Shown piece by piece: positions 18,341 to 27,953 of a DNA stretch of 64,000 bases. The position numbers and the translations under genes are program-made. Position 1 is the stretch's first letter; the number at the start of each line of letters is the position of its first letter. The stretch comes from Edaphobacter modestus (lineage in GTDB: Bacteria > Acidobacteriota > Terriglobia > Terriglobales > Acidobacteriaceae). The notes under the pieces are model-generated. The model saw only the letters and a list, made by a program, of their open reading frames with translations. It did not search any database and had not been told where the DNA came from. The stretch covers positions 2,046,001-2,110,000 of the forward strand of contig NZ_SHKW01000001.1 in the NCBI RefSeq assembly GCF_004217555.1, in the 5' to 3' direction.

Positions 18341-20073
18341 TGAGTCACCTCCACTTCTTCCAACAAATCAACATCCGACAAATCAACATCCGAATATTCA
18401 GGACTCCATTGGCAGCTAATTACGTTGCTTCGGAGAGCTGCCAGATTTGTCTTGGGAGCAAGCCCCTCATTTTGTGCTGCCACGCCAACCGCGACCGCCA
18501 TCTCAACGGCCACCTTGCGAACATCCGTCAGTACGGGCAACAGTGGAGCAGTTGGGTTCTTGAGTGCAGGAGAGTTCTCCGCCAACGCATGAGCTGCGGC
18601 CAGCAGCATTCCATCTGTGACTCTGGTTGCCCCGGACGCTACAAGCCCCAGTCCAACAGCCGGGAAGATATAGACGTTGTTGCATTGCGCGATGAAGATG
18701 TCGGATTCGCCATGCTTCACCGGCGGGAAGGGAGAACCCGTTGCTACCAGGGCCTTGCCGTCGGTCCATCGGATAAGGTCATCGGGCTTTGCTTCGGCCT
18801 TGCTCGTGGGGTTGGAAAGGGGCAGGATGATCGGACGCGCGACCTTACGGGCCATCTCACGGACGATTGCTTCTGTGAAAGCGCCGCCCACCGTGGAGAA
18901 GCCGAGCAGAACATTCGCGTCGACCTTCCCAATCACGTCGGCGAGACCAATGGTGCCGTTGAACGTCTTTGGCCAATCCGCCACCGACTCCGCATTCTGT
19001 GCATAAACCTGTTGCTCAGCGCTCAGATCGGCACGTTTGCTGTGCAGCAGTCCGTCCTTATCGACGATCCAGAATTGGCTGCGGGCCTGCTCCTCAGAGA
19101 GCCCTTCCACGACCAATGCCTGGCGCAAGTAATCAGCAACGCCGATGCTTGCAGATCCAGCTCCCAGGAACACGAACTTCTGATCCTTCAAACTCCCTCC
19201 CGAAACCCGGAGGGCGCTCAGAACAACGCCAAGCGCAACGGCTGCGGTTCCTTGGATATCGTCGTTGAAGGTCAGCAGCTCGTCACGATAGTGCTGCAGG
19301 ATGGGACGGGCATGCGGCGTCGCGAAATCTTCCCATTGCAGGCAGGTGTTAGGTAGCTCGTCCTTCACCGCTTCTACGAATTGGTCGATGAACTCGTCGT
19401 AGTCCTTACCCGTGATGCGCTCGTGCCGCCAACCGAGATACTCCGGATCGTTCAGCAGTTCCTGATTGTTGGTCCCAACATCCAGTACGATAGGCAGGGT
19501 CCGTGCTGGATCGATACCGCCAATCAGCGTATACAGCGCGAGCTTGCCGATCGGAATACCAAGGCCACCGACACCTTGATCGCCAATTCCCAGAATCCGT
19601 TCGCCATCCGTTACAACAACGACGTCCACTTCCCTGTTGGGGCGGCTGCGCAAGAGCTCTGGAATACGATCCCGCAAGGGATAAGAAATGAAGAGGCCAC
19701 GCGGCCGCCTATAAATCTTACTAAAGAGCTGGCACCCCTGAGCAACAGTAGGCGTATAGACGATCGGCATCATTTCATCGATGTGGTCTAGTACCAGACG
19801 GTAGAAAAGAACCTCATTAGTATCTTGCAGCTGGCGCAGATAGATGTGGCGTTCAAGGTCATCCTGCTTCCTCAGATAGGCCTGATAAGCGCGATTGACC
19901 TGATCGTCCAATGTCTCAACATGCAACGGCAGCAAGCCATGCAAGTCGAATCTGGTGCGTTCGTCATAGGTGAAGGCTGTGCCTTTATTCAGTGTTGGAG
20001 TGGTGACCAGTGACATTCTTTGTTCTCCTGTCGTTGTAGTTCCTTTTTGTGTTGGCTCTGTATAACGCGGCAT
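18337..20073 (-). CDS. maeA: NAD-type malic enzyme
   Basis: A 578-residue malate dehydrogenase (oxaloacetate-decarboxylating), making pyruvate, CO2 and reduced nicotinamide. Motifs: catalytic Tyr106 in PIVYTPTVAQGCQ, GERILGIGDQG, FNDDIQGTAAVALG (metal site) and the nucleotide-binding FLGAGSASIGVA. Length fits the large NAD-linked (MaeA/SfcA) class. AGGAG seven bases before the ATG at 20073 supports the start. It lies 58 bases after alsS and overlaps ndh by four bases. Confidence 0.95.
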   Translation of the reverse strand: MPRYTEPTQKGTTTTGEQRMSLVTTPTLNKGTAFTYDERTRFDLHGLLPLHVETLDDQVNRAYQAYLRKQDDLERHIYLRQLQDTNEVLFYRLVLDHIDEMMPIVYTPTVAQGCQLFSKIYRRPRGLFISYPLRDRIPELLRSRPNREVDVVVVTDGERILGIGDQGVGGLGIPIGKLALYTLIGGIDPARTLPIVLDVGTNNQELLNDPEYLGWRHERITGKDYDEFIDQFVEAVKDELPNTCLQWEDFATPHARPILQHYRDELLTFNDDIQGTAAVALGVVLSALRVSGGSLKDQKFVFLGAGSASIGVADYLRQALVVEGLSEEQARSQFWIVDKDGLLHSKRADLSAEQQVYAQNAESVADWPKTFNGTIGLADVIGKVDANVLLGFSTVGGAFTEAIVREMARKVARPIILPLSNPTSKAEAKPDDLIRWTDGKALVATGSPFPPVKHGESDIFIAQCNNVYIFPAVGLGLVASGATRVTDGMLLAAAHALAENSPALKNPTAPLLPVLTDVRKVAVEMAVAVGVAAQNEGLAPKTNLAALRSNVISCQWSPEYSDVDLSDVDLLEEVEVTQ

Positions 20074-20131
20074 ATGATTTCTCCTTAAAGCTATTTCTGC
20101 GCCTGCATATGTGGGGAACCGTTAGGTTCAA

Positions 20132-21832
20132 TTAGTTGAGAACCCCTGGATGCATCATCTCCATTAGGTTGTGGTTATCGCGATAGTCCACGGGAATGCC
20201 GACCACCACCGGACCTTCCAAAGCCAGCGCTTTTTTGAGCGTGGGAGCAATCTCTTCCGGACGGTGGATCATCATTCCGTGCGCACCACACGCCTTGGCA
20301 ATGCCGACAACGTCTACGGGGCCGAATTCCACGGCCGCATCACGGCCGTACTTGGCGATCTGCTGAAAACGAACCATGTCGTAGTGGCCATCCATCCAGA
20401 CAATGTGGACGAGGTTGCACTTCAGTCGCACCGCCGTCTCCAGTTCCATCGACGAGAACATAAATCCGCCATCGCCCGAGATTGAAATGACCTTCTCGCT
20501 GGGACGAACCAGTGAGGCCGCAATCGCCCAGGGCAGGCCTACGCCCATCGTCTGCTGTCCGTTGGTGATCAGCACCTGCCGCGAACGGAAGCTGTACAGA
20601 TAACGCGCCAGCCAGATATGGAATGAACCCATGTCTAGGCATAACGTTATGTCATCGCTCATGATTCCCTGAAGCTCATGGACAATTCGCATCGGATGAA
20701 TGGGAGTGCCATTGAGCATTTTGGCGCGTTCCGAAAACACGCCTCGCTCCATAGCGATTTCGCTGAGGATTGCGCTATTGCCCTGGCGTTCGGTCACCTC
20801 AACCAGAGACGTAAGTCGTCCCAGGATCGCCTTGATGTTCCCGATCAACTCGACTGCCGGCTTGTAATTCTTGTCTGCATCCGGACGGACAACATCGATA
20901 TGAATGACATTACCCTTCCGTCCGCGGTTCCAGAGCACGGCGTCATACTCGATCGGGTCATAGCCCACGGTGATCACCAAGTCGGAGGCATCAAGGAGTC
21001 GATCCCCTGGCTGGTTGTGAAAGAGACCAACACGACCACCGAATTGATCAAAGAGGTCATGTGATACAGCGCCTGCAGCTTGATAGGTGTTTACAACCGG
21101 CAAGCCAGTCTTTCTCAGGAAGAGGTGGATGGCCTCTGCCGTCTCCGGCTGGCTAGCAAGCATACCCAGCAACACCACCGGGTTCTGCGCCTTGTTGATG
21201 CGGGCCGCAGCCTCGCCCATCTCGTGATCGTCGGCGGCGCCCAAAGCTTCGGGCTTTACCGGGGTGAGCACCTCACCCTTCGCCTCAGCGGCCATGATGT
21301 CCATGGGCAGACTAATGAAGGAGGCCCCGGGCCGTCCCGACTCTGCAGCACGAAAGGCGTCAGCCACTACTTCAGAGATCGCCTCACTGGAGTTGACCTC
21401 GGCGCTGTACTTGGTGACGGGCTTGAAGATCGAAACCGTGTCCATCGCCTGATGCACACGCTTGAGCCGGTTGGCCACAGTCGTTGCTCCGCCCAACGCA
21501 ACCACCGGATCCCCCTCCGACGTCGCGGTGGCTAGACCCGTCACCAGATTCGAGCAGCCAGGCCCGGAGGTGCCGATGCATACGCCAGCCTTGCCGGTCA
21601 TACGCCCGATACCAGCGGCAATAAAGGCTGCATTCTGCTCGTGACGGCACAGGATGGTCTTGATCTTCGAATCGACTAAGGTGTCGAATAGCTTGTCAAT
21701 CTTTGCTCCAGGAATACCGAAGACATACTCCACGCCTTGGGACTCAAGGTTCTTTACGAGGAGCTCGGCTCCGGTTTGGACGGCGGCGGCTGGGTTGGTC
21801 TGGTTTGTCGCTCGCTTCTCGCTCGTGCTCAT
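20132..21832 (-). CDS. alsS: Catabolic acetolactate synthase
   Basis: A 566-residue ThDP-dependent enzyme that condenses two pyruvates into acetolactate with release of CO2. The ThDP-activating Glu65 is in CRHEQNAAF, and the diphosphate-binding motif GDGGFMFSSMELETAVRL lies near residue 455. It is of the AlsS/BudB catabolic type: there is no regulatory subunit gene next to it, and acetolactate decarboxylase lies immediately upstream. The start ATG is one base after the alsD stop. Working with malic enzyme pyruvate, it feeds acetoin formation. Confidence 0.94.
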   Translation of the reverse strand: MSTSEKRATNQTNPAAAVQTGAELLVKNLESQGVEYVFGIPGAKIDKLFDTLVDSKIKTILCRHEQNAAFIAAGIGRMTGKAGVCIGTSGPGCSNLVTGLATATSEGDPVVALGGATTVANRLKRVHQAMDTVSIFKPVTKYSAEVNSSEAISEVVADAFRAAESGRPGASFISLPMDIMAAEAKGEVLTPVKPEALGAADDHEMGEAAARINKAQNPVVLLGMLASQPETAEAIHLFLRKTGLPVVNTYQAAGAVSHDLFDQFGGRVGLFHNQPGDRLLDASDLVITVGYDPIEYDAVLWNRGRKGNVIHIDVVRPDADKNYKPAVELIGNIKAILGRLTSLVEVTERQGNSAILSEIAMERGVFSERAKMLNGTPIHPMRIVHELQGIMSDDITLCLDMGSFHIWLARYLYSFRSRQVLITNGQQTMGVGLPWAIAASLVRPSEKVISISGDGGFMFSSMELETAVRLKCNLVHIVWMDGHYDMVRFQQIAKYGRDAAVEFGPVDVVGIAKACGAHGMMIHRPEEIAPTLKKALALEGPVVVGIPVDYRDNHNLMEMMHPGVLN

Positions 21833-21833
21833 G

Positions 21834-22679
21834 TTATTTCACCCTTTCTGGTTGGAATGTCTCTGCCTTCTCAAGATCTGCGGTGGGATCTCGACGCAAA
21901 TCTGCATCGAGGAATGCCTTGGTCTCAGGCAACACAAGACGAAACTTCGTTGCGCGCTGGAGTTCAAGAGTGAGATTGCTCCCGTCGCACTCCAGTAGAT
22001 GTCCTCCGCCAGTGCGATCCTCCGTTATGAAATGGAGGTGGTATCCCGGAATGCTGAGAGTCTTCACATAGGACGGCGACCAAAAGCCGACGAGGGATCC
22101 TCGCACATCGTGAAACTCAAATTCGGGCTGAACAGCAGCGGCGTTGATCAACTTCGTACCCGGCTTCATGCGGCATAGGGCACGCGTGCGGACATGGTTA
22201 AATCGTCCCTCGATACGAATCGAGAAGAAGTAATTATCCGTGGGCCTCAAACGATCCAATGCAGCCAGCAAGCTATCAAGGCCAGTACATTCCTTTAGCA
22301 GAACTTGGATATCAGGACTAAATCTTGCGACTGTGGCAAAAGGCGTCTGAACCTCATCGGAGACTTCATTGACAGAGCCATCAGAGCGCACCTGGAAGAC
22401 ATGGCCGTCAACGACCACCATTTCGCCATCCAAATGTTCAAAAGTGCCCAGTCCAAGGTTGCCGTACTTTTTGAGCGATCCGCAGTCTGCTGCTCCATCC
22501 GCCACACCTTCGACTAGAGCCGCTGAGGTCGAGATTTGATACAGCGCGTCGCGCGTGTTTTCGATGTAGTCGATGATGGCGTTTTGAATGATCTGTTCAG
22601 GCTCTTGGCAGCTGTGCTGGGCATGAAGCTCAAGGACTTGGAATAGATCAGGTGGAATCGTGAAATTTGGTTGCAGCAC
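21834..22679 (-). CDS. alsD: Acetolactate decarboxylase with an N-terminal RHH-like extension
   Basis: A 281-residue protein. Residues from about 46 to the end are a full acetolactate decarboxylase (acetolactate to acetoin plus CO2), with zinc ligands His214, His216 and His227 in GYHLHFITEDRTGGGHLLE. Residues 1-45 are an extra module: a short strand (FTIPPDL), helix (LFQVLELHAQHSC) and helix (PEQIIQNAIIDYIENTRD), which follows the ribbon-helix-helix DNA-binding pattern. If real, the enzyme could regulate its own operon. The start is a GTG at 22679 with AGGAG 11 bases upstream; no in-frame ATG replaces it near the enzyme domain. It is the first gene of the alsD-alsS-maeA-ndh-fumC series. Confidence 0.92.
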   Translation of the reverse strand: MLQPNFTIPPDLFQVLELHAQHSCQEPEQIIQNAIIDYIENTRDALYQISTSAALVEGVADGAADCGSLKKYGNLGLGTFEHLDGEMVVVDGHVFQVRSDGSVNEVSDEVQTPFATVARFSPDIQVLLKECTGLDSLLAALDRLRPTDNYFFSIRIEGRFNHVRTRALCRMKPGTKLINAAAVQPEFEFHDVRGSLVGFWSPSYVKTLSIPGYHLHFITEDRTGGGHLLECDGSNLTLELQRATKFRLVLPETKAFLDADLRRDPTADLEKAETFQPERVK

Positions 22680-22822
22680 TTGGGATACCGCTCCTTTTCT
22701 TTATTGCGTCACACAGGTAATAAGACGCGATAGCCGAAGCACACTAAGGGGGGTGGCTTGCTGCCAAGGGGGGATTCTTGCCAATTTCTATAGTCTGACC
22801 ACCAGAGCTCCAAGTGAACTAG

Positions 22823-23309
22823 GGTGTGTTCGCACTAGGCGCTAGCTGTCTTTCCCCGATGGAACTGACAGAAGCGCAGTACGAATCGGATAAAGAGCGC
22901 GTTGCCAGTGCAGCGCGGCAAACGTAAGTTTGAGCAACCCGCAAGTGCTGAATGCAGTGCTATATGTGGCCGAACAAGGCTGCAAATGGCGCGGGCTGCC
23001 GAAGCAGTTCGGCCGCCGGCTCGACCTCGATCAAGGTGATCCGGACGGTACGGGCGCTTTAGAAAAACGGCCTCAGCAACTCGTGCTTGATCTCGGCGTG
23101 GCTCCGGTGGTTCCACTCAATCCAACCGCTAGGAACCCTGGGACTACGACCGCGCCCTCTACAAGAAGAAAGATGAGATCGAGAGGCTCTTTCGAGGCTC
23201 AAGGGCTTCCGCAGCATCTTTCTCCAGCTTCGAGAAACTCGTTGTTCTCTTCCTCGGCTTACTCAACTTCGCCCGCATCATCGAAGCACCGCGCTAGTGC
23301 GAACATGCC
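22823..23309 (+). mobile_element. Decayed IS5-family element with intact ends
   Basis: A 487-base element flanked on both sides by CTAG (22819-22822 and 23310-23313), the expected target duplication. Its ends are near-perfect inverted repeats, GGTGTGTTCGCACTAG on the left and the complement of GGGCATGTTCGCACTAG on the right. The interior is a shortened, frameshifted transposase. It would need a transposase supplied elsewhere to move. Confidence 0.85.
22859..23296 (+). pseudogene. IS5-type transposase remnant
   Basis: Begins MELTEAQYESDKE and reaches a stop after 22 codons. The next frame continues VSLSNPQVLNAVLYVAEQGCKWRGLPKQFG, a hallmark of IS5-group transposases (DUF4096). After a further shift it reads PWDYDRALYKKKDEIERLFR, then FEKLVVLFLGLLNFARIIEAPR before TAG. 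The middle of the protein, with most of the DDE catalytic core, is deleted, and at least two frameshifts are present. Confidence 0.85.
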
Positions 23310-23455
23310 CTAGCTTGTGTGCAGGTTAGAAATTCGCAAGCAATCCCCCGCTGGCAGCAATTCTCCACCCCTAGTATGCCTTGGCTATTGAATCTGATCG
23401 TATAAAGCAGCTTTTCGCTGGAAAGCAGCGACAGAAGAGGAAGCTCTCCCGACCT

Positions 23456-26400
23456 ATGTGGATTGTAAAAATAGCACTGAATCGTCCCTATACCTTCATC
23501 ATCCTGGCGTTGCTGATTCTCGCGCTCAGCCCGGTGGTGATCCTCAGGACACCTACAGACATTTTCCCCAACATCAATATTCCCGTAGTTGCGGTTGCTT
23601 GGCAGTACACGGGCTTAAACCCTGAAGAGATGGAAGGCCGTCTCACTACCCCATATGAAAAGCTGGTTAGCACTCTGGTCGACAACATTGAGCACACCGA
23701 ATCGACCAGCTACAACGGCGTTTCCGTAGTGAAGATCTTCCTGCAACCGGGCGCCAGCCTTGACACTGCGAACGCACAGGTCACGGCGGCTTCGCAGACC
23801 ATTCTGCGTCAGCTCCCCCCTGGCGCTCTGCCCCCCGAGATCGTCAACTTCAGCGCAGGGAGCGTGCCCATCCTCCAAATCGGGGTTTCCGGCAAGGGGT
23901 TAGACGAGCAAAAGCTGAACGATCTGAGTACGAACTTTGTTCGGCCCCCGTTGATTACGGTTCCAGGCGCCGTGGTGCCCAGTGTGTACGGCGGTAAGAC
24001 GGCGCAGATCACCATCGCCATGGACATGGCTCGGATGCAGTCGAAGGGCGTTTCGCCGCAAGATCTTCTCAACGCTGTCAGCGCGCAAAATGTCGTCGCG
24101 CCAGTCGGTACGACGAAGATCGGCCGCAAGGAATACGATATCCGCTCGAATGCGGCGCCACACACGCTCGCCGAACTCAACGCACTGCCCATCAAGTGGG
24201 TCAACGGAGCGATGGTCTATGTCCGGGACGTCGCGATCGTCGGCAACGGCGCTGCGTTTCAGACGAATATCGTACGCCAGGATGGCAAACGTGGCGTTCT
24301 GATCAGCATTATCAAGAGCGGCAATGCCTCTACCCTGAATGTAGTAAAGGGAATTCGCGAGCTGCTGCCACGCGTGGCGCAGACGGTACCGCCAGAGCTG
24401 AAGATGACGCTGCTGGGGGATCAGAGCGTGTTTGTTCGCGCTGCCGTCACGGGAGTCGTTCGCGAAGCGCTGATCGCCGCAGGATTGACCGCTCTGATGA
24501 TGCTGCTCTTCCTCGGAAGCTGGCGTCCGACACTGATTATTGCGGTTTCAATCCCGCTGTCGATTCTCTCGTCTGTCTTAGTGCTGAGTTGTCTCGGGGA
24601 AACGATCAACACGATGACGCTGGGCGGACTCGCACTGGCGGTTGGCATCCTGGTTGACGACGCGACGGTGACGCTGGAAAATATCGAACGCTTTATCGAA
24701 GAAGGCTATCCGTTACGCGAGGCCATTCTCGAAGGGGCAGCGCAGATTGCGGTTCCGGCACTGGTCTCCACGCTCTGCATCTGCATCGTGTTCCTGCCGA
24801 TGTTCTTCCTGACCGGCGTCGCGCGCTTCCTGTTTGCACCACTCGCGGAGGCCGTCATGTTCGCAATGATCGCCTCCTACATCCTGTCCCGCACCCTGGT
24901 GCCCACGCTGGCGATGTACCTGCTGCGAGCGAAGTCGCACGGGCCCTCGAGCAATCCCCTGGTCCGTTTTCAGCGCGCTTTCGAGCGTGGCTTCGAGCGT
25001 GTACGCGCGGCCTATCAGATGTTGCTCACGAGCCTGGTGCTGCGGCGCAAAGCCTTCATCCCGATCTTTCTCATCTGCTGCGTTTGCACGTCGCTGCTCC
25101 TCCCGTTCCTTGGGCAGGACTTCTTCCCGAACAGTGACGCCGGAGAATTCATCCTGCACTTTCGCGGTGGTACCGGCGATCGCATTGAGGAGACCGCTCG
25201 GCTTGCGGATCTGGTGGAACAGTCCATTCGCCGGACCATTCCGCACCAGGAGCTCAACAACATTCTCGACAACCTGGGCCTGCCGGTCAGCCAAATGAAC
25301 ACCATGCATCTGACCAACGGCACGATTGGGGCTGCGGACGGCGACATCATGGTAACGCTGAACGAAAAACATCACCCCACCGCAGACTACATTCGCGAGC
25401 TGCGGACCAACCTGCCGCGCGAGTTTCCAGGGATCACGTTTTACTTTCTGCCTGCGGACGAGACGACGCAGATTCTGAACTTCGGACTGCCTGCGCCAAT
25501 CGACGTACAGTTGCAGAGCGACGATGTGCAAGCGAGCACCCAGGTGGCGACCAAGCTGCTGGCTCAATTGAAGCAGGTGCCGGGGTTGACGGATCTCCGC
25601 ATTGGACAGCCGCTTGATTATCCGACGCTGAATGTGGATATAGATCGGACGAAAGCCGAGCAGGGTGGGTACAGGGCGGTCGATGTTTCGCAGAGCATGT
25701 TGAACAGCCTGAGCGGCAGTTTCCAGATAACGCCCATGTTCTTTTACAACTGGAAGAACGGCGTCAACTACAACCTTGTAGCGCAGACACAGCAATACCG
25801 CATGGACTCGCTGCAAGACATTCAGAACATTCCCATCAACGCTGCGGCAGCAGCCGCGCGACCCACGCCGGAGCTCTTGAGCGATATTGCATCGATTCAG
25901 CGCGATCGTGAGATGGCCATCGTCTCGCATTACAACATTCGCCGGGTCGTGGATATTTACGGGGCCGTGCAGGATCGTGACCTTGGCGCGGTCGCCAAAG
26001 ATGTTCAAAAGATCACACAGGCGCAGCAGAGTGACCTTCCGCGCGGCATGTTCCTCTCCATCCTGGGACAGGCGCAGACGATGCGCAGTTCGTATGCCGC
26101 TCTGCTCGGGGGACTGCTCGGAGCAATCGTGCTGGTGTACGCGTTGATCGTGGTCAACTTCCAGTCGTGGCTCGACCCGTTCATCATCATTACCGCGCTT
26201 CCAGCGGCACTCGCCGGAATAATTCTCATGTTGTTCCTCACACACACCACGCTCAGCGTACCCGCGCTGATGGGCGCGATCATGTGTATGGGTGTCGCAA
26301 CCGCAAACAGTATTCTCGTGGTCTCATTCGCGAAAATCCGCTTTGAGGAGCATGGGGATGCGATCCTGGCTGCGATTGAGGCAGGTGCGACACGCTTCCG

Positions 26401-26629
26401 CCCGGTCTGCATGACGGCTCTGGCCATGATCATCGGCATGGTGCCGATGGCGCTTGGCCTGGGTGACGGCGGCGAGCAAAATGCGCCGCTGGGACGAGGA
26501 GTCATCGGCGGTCTGCTCTGCGCAACGATGGCCACGCTCATCTTTGTGCCGACGGTCTTCGCACTGCTGCACAGCGGAGCGAGCAAGCTCGTGAATGCCT
26601 CGCCCAAAGAGGAGGTCACCCATGCCTAA
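23456..26629 (+). CDS. RND efflux pump inner-membrane permease (HAE1 type)
   Basis: A 1057-residue proton-driven transporter of the AcrB/MdtB-like class. The N-terminus MWIVKIALNRPYTFIILALLILALSP is the usual first helix. The proton-relay Asp pair is in GILVDDATVTLENIE, and the second half repeats the fold, ending in GRGVIGGLLCATMATLIFVPTVFALLH. It takes drugs or other small molecules from the periplasm or membrane and passes them to the outer-membrane channel. The frame is open back to a TTG at 23381, but the ATG at 23456 matches family starts; its ribosome site is weak. It is followed by its fusion protein (8-base overlap) and channel (4-base overlap), a complete tripartite operon. Confidence 0.94.
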   Translation: MWIVKIALNRPYTFIILALLILALSPVVILRTPTDIFPNINIPVVAVAWQYTGLNPEEMEGRLTTPYEKLVSTLVDNIEHTESTSYNGVSVVKIFLQPGASLDTANAQVTAASQTILRQLPPGALPPEIVNFSAGSVPILQIGVSGKGLDEQKLNDLSTNFVRPPLITVPGAVVPSVYGGKTAQITIAMDMARMQSKGVSPQDLLNAVSAQNVVAPVGTTKIGRKEYDIRSNAAPHTLAELNALPIKWVNGAMVYVRDVAIVGNGAAFQTNIVRQDGKRGVLISIIKSGNASTLNVVKGIRELLPRVAQTVPPELKMTLLGDQSVFVRAAVTGVVREALIAAGLTALMMLLFLGSWRPTLIIAVSIPLSILSSVLVLSCLGETINTMTLGGLALAVGILVDDATVTLENIERFIEEGYPLREAILEGAAQIAVPALVSTLCICIVFLPMFFLTGVARFLFAPLAEAVMFAMIASYILSRTLVPTLAMYLLRAKSHGPSSNPLVRFQRAFERGFERVRAAYQMLLTSLVLRRKAFIPIFLICCVCTSLLLPFLGQDFFPNSDAGEFILHFRGGTGDRIEETARLADLVEQSIRRTIPHQELNNILDNLGLPVSQMNTMHLTNGTIGAADGDIMVTLNEKHHPTADYIRELRTNLPREFPGITFYFLPADETTQILNFGLPAPIDVQLQSDDVQASTQVATKLLAQLKQVPGLTDLRIGQPLDYPTLNVDIDRTKAEQGGYRAVDVSQSMLNSLSGSFQITPMFFYNWKNGVNYNLVAQTQQYRMDSLQDIQNIPINAAAAAARPTPELLSDIASIQRDREMAIVSHYNIRRVVDIYGAVQDRDLGAVAKDVQKITQAQQSDLPRGMFLSILGQAQTMRSSYAALLGGLLGAIVLVYALIVVNFQSWLDPFIIITALPAALAGIILMLFLTHTTLSVPALMGAIMCMGVATANSILVVSFAKIRFEEHGDAILAAIEAGATRFRPVCMTALAMIIGMVPMALGLGDGGEQNAPLGRGVIGGLLCATMATLIFVPTVFALLHSGASKLVNASPKEEVTHA

Positions 26630-27953
26630 GTCAAAAGATTCTGAGTTCGGTATCCCCCCGCGGGCCGAAACACGTTCCAACAATGTGATGGAGGAGATTA
26701 TGGAAGCGACAGAAGCAAACAAGAAGGTTGGCGAGAGTTCTCCGATAGGCGATCTGGCGGAGGCCGGGGCCAAAGACCATGCGCACGCATCGCCGATCAC
26801 CATTGATACTCAAGCCAAGCTTAGCAGTGGGCCAGTGATCGCGGTAAGCCTGCTGGCCGTCCTGCTCGCAATCTTCATTGCGCTCGGCATTCACGGGCGG
26901 TCTTCGGCCGAAGCTGTGCTCGTCCACAATACAAGAGACGCAGCCATTGAGTCGGTCTCCGTCGTCACGCCCGACACCGGTCGGCAAGCGCAGGATATCA
27001 AGCTGCCTGCGGACACGGAGGGCTATATCGACACGCCGATCTATGCCCGTACGAACGGCTACCTGCTGCACTGGTACACCGATATTGGCGCATCCGTGCA
27101 CAAGGGCGAGTTGCTTGCGGTCGTGCAGACGCCCGAACTGGATCAGCAGGTGGAGCAGGCGCAGGAGGAGGTCAAGACTGCTCAGGCTAACGAACAGATT
27201 GCAGAGATTACGGCAAACCGTTGGAAGAAACTGATGGCAAAGGATGCCGTCTCCCAACAGGAGACGGATCAGGCGATGAGCGACCTCGCCGCGCGGCAAT
27301 CGACACTCAACAGCGCTATGGCCAATGTACGCCGCCTGCAGCAGATGCAGGGCTTCGAGAAGATCTACGCGCCCTTCGATGGCGTGATCACGGCACGCAA
27401 TGTCGACATCGGATCTCTGATTCAGGCCGGCGATATCAACACGCAGCGCGGCGAGCTCTTTCACTTATCTGCCATCGATCGGCTACGCCTCTACGTTCCA
27501 GTGCCTGAAGTGTATGCGGGCCTCGTGCATAATGGAGGGCACCTAACCGTCACCTCCGACGCCTTGCCCAATGAGACCTTCACCGGAACCGTAGTCCGCA
27601 ACGCTGATGCAATTGCCAAGACAAGCCGGACCTTGAATGTCGAAGTGGATGTTGAGAACGCGAAGCACAGTCTTCTGCCCGGGCAGTATGCATTTGTACA
27701 TCTGCCCATTCCTGCCAGCACGGCATCCATGGCGCTGCCGGCAAATACACTGCTCTTCCGTGCAGAAGGTCTGCGAGTCGGCGTCGTACGGGAAGGACAG
27801 GTTCATCTCACTCCGATTCAGATCGGCAACGACTACGGCGCGACCGTCGAAGTGACGTCTGGATTGCAGCCAACGGACAAGGTAATCCTCAATCCAGCAG
27901 ATTCCCTTGCGGAAGGGGCGACCGTTCGTATCGAGGGAGGGCAGGTACAGTGA
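26622..27953 (+). CDS. RND periplasmic adaptor (membrane fusion protein)
   Basis: A 443-residue HlyD/AcrA-type adaptor. A single membrane anchor is at about residues 68-90 (VIAVSLLAVLLAIFIALGIHG), followed by a lipoyl-like half (YIDTPIYARTNGYLLHWYTDIGASVHKGELLAVVQTPELDQQVEQAQEE), an alpha-hairpin and beta-barrel, then a second lipoyl half (KIYAPFDGVITARNVDIGSLI). The 65-residue cytoplasmic N-terminus is longer than usual. GGAGG six bases before the ATG at 26622 fixes the start. It overlaps the permease stop by eight bases. Confidence 0.93.
   Translation: MPKSKDSEFGIPPRAETRSNNVMEEIMEATEANKKVGESSPIGDLAEAGAKDHAHASPITIDTQAKLSSGPVIAVSLLAVLLAIFIALGIHGRSSAEAVLVHNTRDAAIESVSVVTPDTGRQAQDIKLPADTEGYIDTPIYARTNGYLLHWYTDIGASVHKGELLAVVQTPELDQQVEQAQEEVKTAQANEQIAEITANRWKKLMAKDAVSQQETDQAMSDLAARQSTLNSAMANVRRLQQMQGFEKIYAPFDGVITARNVDIGSLIQAGDINTQRGELFHLSAIDRLRLYVPVPEVYAGLVHNGGHLTVTSDALPNETFTGTVVRNADAIAKTSRTLNVEVDVENAKHSLLPGQYAFVHLPIPASTASMALPANTLLFRAEGLRVGVVREGQVHLTPIQIGNDYGATVEVTSGLQPTDKVILNPADSLAEGATVRIEGGQVQ

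Noticed and set aside
18334-19356. Plus-strand open frame of 340 codons over malic enzyme
   Set aside because: Antisense to a complete enzyme gene, with no recognisable motifs.
24713-26245. Minus-strand open frame of 510 codons inside the RND permease
   Set aside because: Fully antisense to a clearly homologous transporter gene; Arg/His/Gln-rich product without domains or a ribosome site.
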